Shown here: one piece after another, positions 25,421 to 32,593 of the stretch | Numbering within the stretch: position 1 is the stretch's first letter | How the letters are laid out: each line of letters opens with the position of its first letter | Source: UBA2040 sp041751955 | Lineage (GTDB): Bacteria; Bacteroidota; Bacteroidia; Flavobacteriales_D; Crocinitomicaceae | NCBI GenBank assembly: GCA_041751955.1 | Contig: JBGSIB010000050.1 | Span: 62,001-126,000, forward strand | Direction: 5' to 3' | DNA length: 64,000 bases | Notes under the pieces: model-generated | Database searches by the model: none | Seen by the model: only the letters and a program-made list of their open reading frames with translations | What the model was told of the DNA's origin: nothing | Program-made: the position numbers and the translations under genes

Positions 25421-26104
25421 TTAGGCCATTAATGCTTCTATCCATTTTTCTACCTCGTGGGCTTCTTTCACGTCAAAATCACCGGATTTTGTCCTGCGAA
25501 GTACAATCAAGGTTGCGCCAGAGTTTAGTTTTTGACCAAAGTCATGTGCTATGGATCGAATGTAAGTGCCTTTTGAACAAACGATTTCAAAGTCAATTTC
25601 TGGGAATCTTGTCGTGTCTATAACAAAGGAAGAAATGTTTATCGTATTGGATTTCAATTCGACTTCTTTTCCCGCTCTCGCCAAGTCATATGCCCGTTTT
25701 CCATCTACTTGTTTTGCCGAGAAAATTGGTGGAAATTGTTGTTGTTCCCCCAGAAAGGTTTGACGAACATCTTCCATCATTTCTTCCGTAATGTGATCCG
25801 TGGGATATTCCGCATCAAAGTCTTTTTCAAGGTCGTAGCATGGTGTCGTTTTACCCAAAAGGAAAGTTCCTGTGTAGGTTTTTTCGCCTACCATGAAAGA
25901 GTCAATTAACTTTGTGTTTTTACCTGTGCAGATGATGAGAAGCCCAGTGGCAAGCGGATCCAAAGTGCCAGCATGACCGACCTTTATGTTTTTAATGCCT
26001 AACTTTTGTTTCAAATGCCAACGCATTTTATTCACCACATCAAAAGAAGTCCACTTGTAAGGTTTGTCGATGAGAATAGTTTTTCCCTCCAGAAATTCAC
26101 TCAT
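25421..26104 (-). CDS. truB: tRNA pseudouridine-55 synthase
   Basis: This 227-residue TruB makes pseudouridine 55 in the T loop of tRNAs. The catalytic motif KVGHAGTLDPLATGLL carries Asp49, preceded by the IDKPYKWTSFDVVNK segment. FPPIFSAKQVDGKRAYDLARAG and CSKGTYIRSIAHDFG are further family blocks. It is shorter than E. coli TruB, lacking the C-terminal PUA domain, as is usual in Bacteroidota. Its start shares one base with the uppP stop (TAATG). Confidence 0.96.
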   Translation of the reverse strand: MSEFLEGKTILIDKPYKWTSFDVVNKMRWHLKQKLGIKNIKVGHAGTLDPLATGLLIICTGKNTKLIDSFMVGEKTYTGTFLLGKTTPCYDLEKDFDAEYPTDHITEEMMEDVRQTFLGEQQQFPPIFSAKQVDGKRAYDLARAGKEVELKSNTINISSFVIDTTRFPEIDFEIVCSKGTYIRSIAHDFGQKLNSGATLIVLRRTKSGDFDVKEAHEVEKWIEALMA

Positions 26105-26916
26105 TATTGAAAACTAAAGAAGGCGATAAGCAGTAAGCCAATAACTACACGATACCAACCCCATATTTTAAAACCATATTTTTCAATGAAACCAATGAAA
26201 AATTTAATCGCCAAGGCAGCAACAAGAAAAGCTACAACATTTCCAATAGCAAAACTTGTGATGTTTTCAGACGAACTCATAATCATCTCATAACCCTTTT
26301 GTTCTTTACCTTGATAATTCCAATCTTTCAGAAATATAGAGTAGCAAGTTACAGCAAGCATGGTCGGGACAGCCAAAAAGAAACTGAATTCTGCGGCCAT
26401 TTTTCGCGTTAAACCTTGCTGCATCCCGCCTATAATTGACGCAGCGGAACGACTCGTGCCAGGCATCATGGCCAAACATTGCCAAAAACCGATCGTAATC
26501 GCCTTTCTATTGGTGATGTCCTCTTCCTTTGCAATGCGCGAATTTTTAAATAGTTTGTCGATGAAAAGTAGAACTACACCGCCCAATACCAGCATAATCG
26601 CTATCGGTAGTGGTTTTTCCAAAATGGCTTCAATTTTATCGTCAAATAATTTACCGAGAACCAAAGCAGGAATTACAGCCAAGGTCAATTTGATATAAAA
26701 TTTCGGGGACTTAAAATCAAAGAATTTTCGCCAATACAAAGCTACCACTGATAATATCGCACCAAATTGTATGGAAACTTGGAACATTTTCACGAATTCG
26801 TCATCGCCAATACCAAACATGGAACTGGCAAAAATCATATGCGCCGTTGAAGAAATGGGAAGAAATTCCGTTAATCCTTCAATTACGGCCAATAAAATGG
26901 TTTGAAATAAATTCAT
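26104..26916 (-). CDS. uppP: Undecaprenyl-diphosphatase
   Basis: This 270-residue inner-membrane enzyme of the BacA/UppP family recycles undecaprenyl pyrophosphate to the monophosphate carrier for peptidoglycan and polysaccharide synthesis. Active-site blocks are visible: EGLTEFLPISSTAHM (Glu17, His26) and MPGTSRSAASIIGGMQQGL (Arg156). About eight membrane helices are visible. Family members also confer bacitracin tolerance. It is part of the ftsX-DUF3098-uppP-truB run; adjacent dlt genes make this a cell-envelope cluster. Confidence 0.97.
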   Translation of the reverse strand: MNLFQTILLAVIEGLTEFLPISSTAHMIFASSMFGIGDDEFVKMFQVSIQFGAILSVVALYWRKFFDFKSPKFYIKLTLAVIPALVLGKLFDDKIEAILEKPLPIAIMLVLGGVVLLFIDKLFKNSRIAKEEDITNRKAITIGFWQCLAMMPGTSRSAASIIGGMQQGLTRKMAAEFSFFLAVPTMLAVTCYSIFLKDWNYQGKEQKGYEMIMSSSENITSFAIGNVVAFLVAALAIKFFIGFIEKYGFKIWGWYRVVIGLLLIAFFSFQ

Positions 26917-26920
26917 GAAA

Positions 26921-27181
26921 CTATTCCTCTACTGAATCGTTTGTGGAATTCTTGGGTTTGCGCATGATAGAATACAGCATAATTACGTAACCAGCAACAA
27001 TCAACAGAGGTGCAACTGTAATTCTTGTATCACTAAACAATGCATCTGCATTAAATTTCGTTGGATCGTCTGTTCCTCCACCTATCATTAAAATAAATCC
27101 TAATACGTTTATTCCTAGGCCAATCAACAATAATTTATAATTTTCCGGTTGGAAAGCAAAGTGCGGTTTATTATTCTCCAT
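26921..27181 (-). CDS. DUF3098 small membrane protein
   Basis: This 86-residue protein has two membrane helices (YKLLLIGLGINVLGFILMIG and VAPLLIVAGYVIMLYSIM) separated by a short loop with GGGTDDPTKFN. This is the DUF3098 pattern, a Bacteroidota family almost always found between ftsX and uppP, as here. Function is unknown; the conserved placement suggests a role in division or peptidoglycan precursor handling (inference). Gaps to neighbours are 10 and 4 bases. Confidence 0.88.
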   Translation of the reverse strand: MENNKPHFAFQPENYKLLLIGLGINVLGFILMIGGGTDDPTKFNADALFSDTRITVAPLLIVAGYVIMLYSIMRKPKNSTNDSVEE

Positions 27182-27191
27182 AGATGCAATA

Positions 27192-28082
27192 TTAATACAA
27201 ATCGTCCAATTTCATGCGCAAATATTTGTTAAGCGCGAAATAGGTAGAGACAAAAGTAATGATTACACCAATTAAGACCAAACTTACGAAGATGAGCACA
27301 AATGTCATCGGATCGAAGCTAATCTCTATGGTTTCAAGGAAATTATTCAAAGCATAAAACAAGGTTACTAAAAGTGCCATGCCTAAAATGGCAGAGACTA
27401 TTCCTTGTAAAATGGATTGTCTTAAAAATGGATTGCGAATGAATTTTCCAGTCGCCCCAACCAATTGCATGGTCTTGATGGTAAATCTTTTAGAATACAG
27501 TGCCAAGCGAATTGTATTGTTGATCATGGCTACTGCAACAACAATGAGCAATAAAGCGACAATCAAAAAGAGAAAGACGAATTGTCGGAATCCTAAATTC
27601 ACCGATTGAACACTTGCTCGGTCAAAACTTACTTCGTCAATTTCCTTCGGAAATTCTGTTTTAATTTTTTGAACCAAGGCCTCCATCCCAGAAAGTGTTG
27701 CGTGTTGAACCTTTGGTCTAAAAGAAATGGTTGGAGGAAGTGGATTCTCACCTTCGAAAATGGATAATATTTCGTCTGCATTTTGTTCTTCTCCTGTGAA
27801 AGTTTCTATCGCTCTATCCGGCGAAACGAAAAACACTTCGCTGAATTCTGACCAAGTTTTCAGTTTTTGTTCTACTTGTTTAATATCTGCTTCTGAATAT
27901 TCGGGTTGAAAAAAAATGTCGCCTTGTAAATTTTCTTTTGCCTGTTTTTGAACGCGATCAAGTCCAAGTACACCACCTAGCACCAATCCAATGACAAAAA
28001 GGACCAAAGAAATTCCAACTACAGTGGAAATGTAACTGGTGCGAACACCTCGACGACTATATTTTTCTGCTCCTTTACCCAT
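27192..28082 (-). CDS. ftsX: Cell-division ABC permease FtsX
   Basis: This 296-residue protein has the FtsX topology: one helix near the N-terminus (about 20-42), an extracytoplasmic domain of about 120 residues, and three C-terminal helices (VFLFLIVALLLIVVAVAMINN and following). KRFTIKTMQLVGATGKFIRNPFL is the signature cytoplasmic loop. With FtsE it regulates septal peptidoglycan hydrolases. No ftsE is in the window. It is the first gene of the minus-strand envelope run. Confidence 0.95.
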   Translation of the reverse strand: MGKGAEKYSRRGVRTSYISTVVGISLVLFVIGLVLGGVLGLDRVQKQAKENLQGDIFFQPEYSEADIKQVEQKLKTWSEFSEVFFVSPDRAIETFTGEEQNADEILSIFEGENPLPPTISFRPKVQHATLSGMEALVQKIKTEFPKEIDEVSFDRASVQSVNLGFRQFVFLFLIVALLLIVVAVAMINNTIRLALYSKRFTIKTMQLVGATGKFIRNPFLRQSILQGIVSAILGMALLVTLFYALNNFLETIEISFDPMTFVLIFVSLVLIGVIITFVSTYFALNKYLRMKLDDLY

Positions 28083-28186
28083 TGACTTACGAAATTACAT
28101 GAATTAAAGGCCTTTCTTTTTTGCCAAGGCAGAAAGCTTTGAACAAAGTTATTCACGAAAAAACACAAGGCTTGTTAAAATCTTGA

Positions 28187-28210
28187 AATCGAATAATCGA
28201 ATAATCGAAT
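28187..28210. repeat. Triplet of an 8-base tandem repeat
   Basis: The octamer AATCGAAT occurs three times in a row just upstream of the NfeD-like gene start at 28231. It lies in the divergent promoter region with ftsX. No binding protein is known to me; it could be an operator or simple-sequence drift. Confidence 0.5.
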
Positions 28211-28230
28211 TTTCAATTATATTTATCGCT

Positions 28231-28803
28231 ATGGAACTTTTTGATAACATGGACTCGATGCTACGCATATTTTGGTACATCGCTATTCCTTCAAGTTTAT
28301 TTTTTCTCGGTCAGACCATCATGACATTTGTTGGATTGGATTCTGGTGATGGTCTCGATGCAGACTTCGATAGCGATTTGGATGCTGGAGACGGCGGTCC
28401 GAGCCAAATATTCTCTCTCCGCAACCTCATTAATTTTCTTTTGGGTTTCAGTTGGACGGGTGTTTCTCTTTACAACAAAATTGACAACAAGTTCTACGTT
28501 GGACTGATAGCCACGGTTGTTGGTTTGATATTTCTCTTCCTTTTCTTCTTCGTCATTCGTCAACTAAAGAAATTAGCCGAGGATAATTCATTTAAGCTTC
28601 AAAATACAATTGAAAAAATAGGAGAAGTTTATTTGACTATACCTGCAGAAAAAAAAGGTTCTGGAAAAATATTGATTAGTGTGAATGGCGCCATGCATGA
28701 ATTGACTGCTGCTACAGAAGAAAATGTTAATTTACAATCGGGTTCGCTCGTAAAAGTCCTTCGTATTGAAGGCGATAATTTATTAATCGTAAAACCAATT
28801 TAA
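28231..28803 (+). CDS. NfeD/YqiJ-like membrane protein with C-terminal OB fold
   Basis: This 190-residue protein starts at ATG 28231. The frame upstream to 28183 contains the tandem repeat and no similarity. Two membrane helices are visible (FWYIAIPSSLFFLGQTIMTFV and YVGLIATVVGLIFLFLFFFVI), with an acidic loop containing GDGLDADFDSDLDAGDGG. The C-terminus (about 120-190) looks like the OB fold of NfeD/YqiJ proteins (IGEVYLTIP... GSLVKVLRIEGDNLLIVKPI). Such proteins are partners of flotillins, and the next gene is a flotillin eight bases away, so they probably form a membrane microdomain pair. Confidence 0.78.
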   Translation: MELFDNMDSMLRIFWYIAIPSSLFFLGQTIMTFVGLDSGDGLDADFDSDLDAGDGGPSQIFSLRNLINFLLGFSWTGVSLYNKIDNKFYVGLIATVVGLIFLFLFFFVIRQLKKLAEDNSFKLQNTIEKIGEVYLTIPAEKKGSGKILISVNGAMHELTAATEENVNLQSGSLVKVLRIEGDNLLIVKPI

Positions 28804-28810
28804 AAGCATT

Positions 28811-30385
28811 ATGCCAGAAATTTCACCACTCATAATTATTGTCGTTGCCGTCGTTATTGTAATAGCGCTAATAGCAGCGTTAACAGCACGTTATAAGCGT
28901 TGTCCATCAGACAAGATCTTAGTTGTTTATGGACGAACCGGCGGAACTTCTGCTAAATGTATCCATGGTGGAGGATCCTTTATTTGGCCAGTTATTCAAG
29001 ATTATGCCTTTTTGGATTTAAAACCTATGTCCATTGAAGCGAATTTGACAAATGCATTGAGCCGTCAAAACATTCGTGTGGATGTTCCATGTCGATTTAC
29101 CATTGCTATTTCAACGGAAGCAGACAACATGAACACGGCTGCTGAACGTTTATTAGGATTAAAACCAGAACAAATTCAGGAATTGGCGAAAGATATTCTT
29201 TTTGGTCAATTGCGTTTGGTTATTGCGACTATGACTATTGAGGAAATTAATTCTGATCGAGATAAGTTTTTGGAAAATATTTCGAAGAATGTTGACAGCG
29301 AGTTGAAGAAAATTGGTTTGAAATTGATTAACGTTAACGTTACAGATATCAAAGATGAATCGGGTTATATCGAGGCACTAGGAAAAGAAGCTGCTGCCAA
29401 AGCGATTAACGAAGCAAAAATCAGTGTTGCCGAGCAAGAAAAAATTGGTGAAACAGGAAAGGCTCTTGCGGATAGAGAAAAGGACACACAAATTGCCGAA
29501 ACACACCGTGATCGCGATGTGAAAATTGCCATTACACAAAAAGATAGAGAAATTAGTATTGCCTCCGCCGCAAAAGATGAAGCTATTGGTCGTGCAGAAG
29601 CAGAAAGAGATACACGTGTAAAAACGTCTGAAGCCAATGCCATCGCCATCCAAGGGGAGAATGAGGCAAAAATCAATATTGCCCAATCTGAGGCTGCTCG
29701 TCGTGAAAAAGAAGCTGAGTCTTTGCGTTTGGCGATGACAGCTGAAAAAGTTCAACAAGCAAGAGCTTTGGAAGAGTCGTACATAGCAGAGCAAAAAGCA
29801 GAGTTGGCGCGTTCGGAAAGAGAACGTTCTTCACAAATCGCCAATGTAATTGTACCTTCCGAAATTGCCAAACAAAGAGCTATTATCGATGCACAAGCAG
29901 AAGCAGAAAGAATTCGTGAAAATGCACGTGGTGAAGCCGATGCGATTTTTGCGAAAATGGATGCGGAAGCACGTGGTTTGTATGAAATATTGACAAAACA
30001 AGCCGAAGGTTATCGCGATGTGGTTGCTGCAGCTGGCGGAGATCCAACGAAGGCATTCCAGTTATTGTTGATTGAGAAACTTCCTGAATTGGTGAAAACA
30101 CAAGTGGATGCCATTAAAAATCTTAAAATCGATAAAATTACCGTTTGGGATTCTGGAAATGGCAGTGCGAATGGGGAAGGCTCAACCGCGAATTTTGTTT
30201 CTGGTTTGATGAAATCTGTTCCACCATTGAATGAATTGTTCAATATGGCTGGTTTGAATTTGCCAACTTTCTTGAAAGGCGAAGATGTTGATGACCAAGG
30301 TACGGCGAAAGAGGTGAAATCTCCAAAACCAAGCGCTCCAAATAAAGGTCCTAAAAAAGACGAGTCATCCTCTGACGAGAAATAA
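28811..30385 (+). CDS. Flotillin-like SPFH-domain protein (YqiK type)
   Basis: This 524-residue protein has an N-terminal membrane helix (PLIIIVVAVVIVIALIAAL), an SPFH/band-7 domain (about 30-200: CPSDKILVVYGRTGG, LKPMSIEANLTNALSRQNIRVDVP) and a long Ala/Glu/Arg-rich coiled coil (about 205-400) with repeating E-A-E-R patterns. The C-terminus is Lys/Pro/Ser-rich. Flotillins oligomerise into membrane microdomain scaffolds. It is paired with the NfeD-like gene upstream, the yqiJ-yqiK arrangement, and followed 10 bases later by a SanA-like gene. Confidence 0.93.
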   Translation: MPEISPLIIIVVAVVIVIALIAALTARYKRCPSDKILVVYGRTGGTSAKCIHGGGSFIWPVIQDYAFLDLKPMSIEANLTNALSRQNIRVDVPCRFTIAISTEADNMNTAAERLLGLKPEQIQELAKDILFGQLRLVIATMTIEEINSDRDKFLENISKNVDSELKKIGLKLINVNVTDIKDESGYIEALGKEAAAKAINEAKISVAEQEKIGETGKALADREKDTQIAETHRDRDVKIAITQKDREISIASAAKDEAIGRAEAERDTRVKTSEANAIAIQGENEAKINIAQSEAARREKEAESLRLAMTAEKVQQARALEESYIAEQKAELARSERERSSQIANVIVPSEIAKQRAIIDAQAEAERIRENARGEADAIFAKMDAEARGLYEILTKQAEGYRDVVAAAGGDPTKAFQLLLIEKLPELVKTQVDAIKNLKIDKITVWDSGNGSANGEGSTANFVSGLMKSVPPLNELFNMAGLNLPTFLKGEDVDDQGTAKEVKSPKPSAPNKGPKKDESSSDEK

Positions 30386-30395
30386 TTTCTAAGAC

Positions 30396-31043
30396 ATGTG
30401 GAAGAAATATCGGAAACGAATCTTTCGTTTTTGTGTGGCAATTTTTTTGTTGATGCTCGTCATTTTGATTTATGGCAATTACACCGTTCGGTACTTTTCC
30501 GAAGGGAAAACATTTACATCCATTTCTGAAATACCCAAAAACAAAGTTGGGATGGTACTTGGAACTTCAAAATTTGGAAGGAAAGGGAATATCAATTTGT
30601 ATTTTGAATACCGTATACAAGCTACAGTCCGATTTTATAAGGCAGGAAAAATAGAGTTTGTTTTGGTTAGTGGCGACAATGGGAATGTAAATTATGATGA
30701 GCCCACCGACTTTAAAAATGAGCTCATTGCGAGAGGCATTCCAGCTGAAAGGATATTTCTCGACTATGCGGGGTTCAGAACCTTGGATTCAGTCGTTCGT
30801 GCAAAAGAAATCTTTGGACAAGAAAAATATACGGTGATTTCTCAGAAATTTCATAACGATCGTGCGATTTATCTAGCCACAAAGAAAGGAATGGACGTGG
30901 TTGGCTACAATGCAAAAGATGCGGTCAAATACGGTGGTTTCAAAACAAAAGTCCGAGAAGTACTTGCCCGTGCAAAAGCTTTTCTAGATATACTTTTTGG
31001 AGTGCAACCGAAATTTTTGGGAGAGAAGGTTCAGATTGGATAA
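30396..31043 (+). CDS. SanA/YdcF-type DUF218 membrane protein
   Basis: This 215-residue protein has an N-terminal membrane anchor (FCVAIFLLMLVILIYGNYTV) and a DUF218 Rossmann-like domain: VGMVLGTSKFGRKGNINLYFEYRI, FVLVSGDNGN, YDEPTDFKNELIARGIP, and SQKFHNDRAIYLA. E. coli SanA in this family affects envelope barrier function and vancomycin sensitivity at high temperature. The biochemical role is uncertain. It is 10 bases downstream of the flotillin gene, consistent with one envelope operon from 28231. Confidence 0.87.
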   Translation: MWKKYRKRIFRFCVAIFLLMLVILIYGNYTVRYFSEGKTFTSISEIPKNKVGMVLGTSKFGRKGNINLYFEYRIQATVRFYKAGKIEFVLVSGDNGNVNYDEPTDFKNELIARGIPAERIFLDYAGFRTLDSVVRAKEIFGQEKYTVISQKFHNDRAIYLATKKGMDVVGYNAKDAVKYGGFKTKVREVLARAKAFLDILFGVQPKFLGEKVQIG

Positions 31044-31198
31044 CAAATAGGCCTTTCGAGTAGTAAGGTCAGTTTATTGTTCATGAACTTGTTTTGCTAT
31101 AAAGGAATCAATCCTTTTTATCGGTTGAATCCTTTTCATCTGTGTTCTAACTTCCATTAAATTTATCGTAAATTTGTACCCACGAAATATTGATGATT

Positions 31199-31798
31199 AT
31201 GAAAGTTCCTGTTACCGTTTACGCCGAAATGACACCGAATCCCAAAACAATGAAATTCGTTGCGAATAAGTATTTGCTGGTACCAGGTGATTCTGCTGAA
31301 TTTACGAGCATGGTGGATACAAAAGGTTTTTCGCCAATTGCTGAGGCTTTATTCAATTTTCCTTTCGTTAAAGGGGTTTTCTTAGCTGCTAATTTTGTGA
31401 CCATTACCATTTCGGATGATATTTCGTGGGATTTTGTTCAAATGGAATTGCGCGATTTTGTTCGTGAGTGGTTGGCCGATGGAAATGATGTATTAACGAA
31501 AATGCCCGCGCCGAAACCAGTGGAATTGAAACAAGAAACAGGTGAATCAAAAACGTACGAGCCTTCTGAGTACGACGATGCCATTCGTGATTTGTTAGAC
31601 GAATACGTTCGACCAGCAGTGGAAAACGACGGAGGAGCGATTGATTTTAGAAGTTTTGAAGAAGGAACGGTAACTGTGGTCCTTCGAGGTGCTTGTTCAG
31701 GTTGTCCATCCTCCACAGCAACACTAAAAGGTGGTATAGAAACTTTATTGAAATCTCACCTCCCAGAAGTGAAAGAGGTGGTGGCTGAAGAAGCGTAA
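31199..31798 (+). CDS. Two-domain NifU-like Fe-S scaffold (Nfu_N plus NifU C-domain)
   Basis: This 199-residue protein has an N-terminal Nfu_N scaffold domain (VYAEMTPNPKTMKFVANKYLL to about 90) and a C-terminal NifU domain with the CxxC cluster ligand LRGACSGCPSS (about 165-170), preceded by VRPAVENDGGAIDF. It assembles or carries [4Fe-4S] clusters, like NfuA/Nfu1. Nearby ATG (31193) and TTG (31190) codons are alternatives; the ATG at 31199 gives the usual N-terminus (MKVPVTVYAE). A TAAATTTG box at 31169-31176 could be the -7 promoter. It complements the short NifU-domain protein at 573. Confidence 0.95.
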   Translation: MKVPVTVYAEMTPNPKTMKFVANKYLLVPGDSAEFTSMVDTKGFSPIAEALFNFPFVKGVFLAANFVTITISDDISWDFVQMELRDFVREWLADGNDVLTKMPAPKPVELKQETGESKTYEPSEYDDAIRDLLDEYVRPAVENDGGAIDFRSFEEGTVTVVLRGACSGCPSSTATLKGGIETLLKSHLPEVKEVVAEEA

Positions 31799-31861
31799 TT
31801 AATTAAGAATTAGGAATTAATAAAAAGGGTTCGATCAATTGACTATTAATTCATAATTCAC

Positions 31862-32593
31862 CTACAGCCATCTAAACAACTCGTCATACATTCGTTTCCC
31901 CCAAGGGCTGTTCGCAAAATCTTTTTCAAGCTTGGCTCTGAGTTCATCAGGTGTATAAACATCTTTTTTCTTCGTGTCAACTACAAAGGTTTCTGCTTTT
32001 GGTGTCAAGACCTCAACTTCTTTGGCAAAATAAATGATTCCTCCATCCTCCGTTGCTAGACCCAAAATAGCTCCTGGTAGTCCGAAAAATCCTTCGGGAC
32101 CTATGCTCGGAACTATCTCTATGGCATACCACGCGTAAAGACGAGTAGAATCATTTTTCTCATAAATCGCTTTTCGACATTTGTATTTTCCAATCGTTCT
32201 TTTGTTTTCAGTGATTTTCCATTGTCTCACCGCATTGGAATCTTTCACATAAATACTTTGACCGGAAATATCTAAAACAGTAAGTTTGTTATTGCTAGAA
32301 AAATTTTGCAATACCGTACTTTTACTGGTTGCCCAGCTCATTTTATCTACTTCATCAGATTCGATAGGTTTGAAAATAGAAATTGTATCGTTGAAAATCA
32401 ATTCGAATTGATCAATTTTGGTTTTGTTTCCGCGCAACCATTCTTTTATTCTTTCATCCGTGAATTTCTTTTCCAAATTCGTTTTGCGCTCAAAGACAAT
32501 TCTGCCAGACGTGATTTGTGCTTTCGCTGAAACGAAAAAAGCCAAAAACAGCATGGAAACTCCAATTTTTTTAATGCCAGCCACCTTTTCCAT
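31862..32593 (-). CDS. GLPGLI family secreted protein
   Basis: This 243-residue protein has a signal peptide ending VSAKAQ and the name-giving motif PEGFFGLPGAILGLATEDGG (about 165-185). Otherwise it shows the family pattern ITSGRIVFERKT at the start of the mature part. Function is unknown; GLPGLI genes are frequently next to outer-membrane beta-barrel genes, as here. Its start overlaps the end of the barrel gene by 23 bases, so both are translated from one message. A later Met (about residue 14) is an alternative start. Confidence 0.92.
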   Translation of the reverse strand: MEKVAGIKKIGVSMLFLAFFVSAKAQITSGRIVFERKTNLEKKFTDERIKEWLRGNKTKIDQFELIFNDTISIFKPIESDEVDKMSWATSKSTVLQNFSSNNKLTVLDISGQSIYVKDSNAVRQWKITENKRTIGKYKCRKAIYEKNDSTRLYAWYAIEIVPSIGPEGFFGLPGAILGLATEDGGIIYFAKEVEVLTPKAETFVVDTKKKDVYTPDELRAKLEKDFANSPWGKRMYDELFRWL

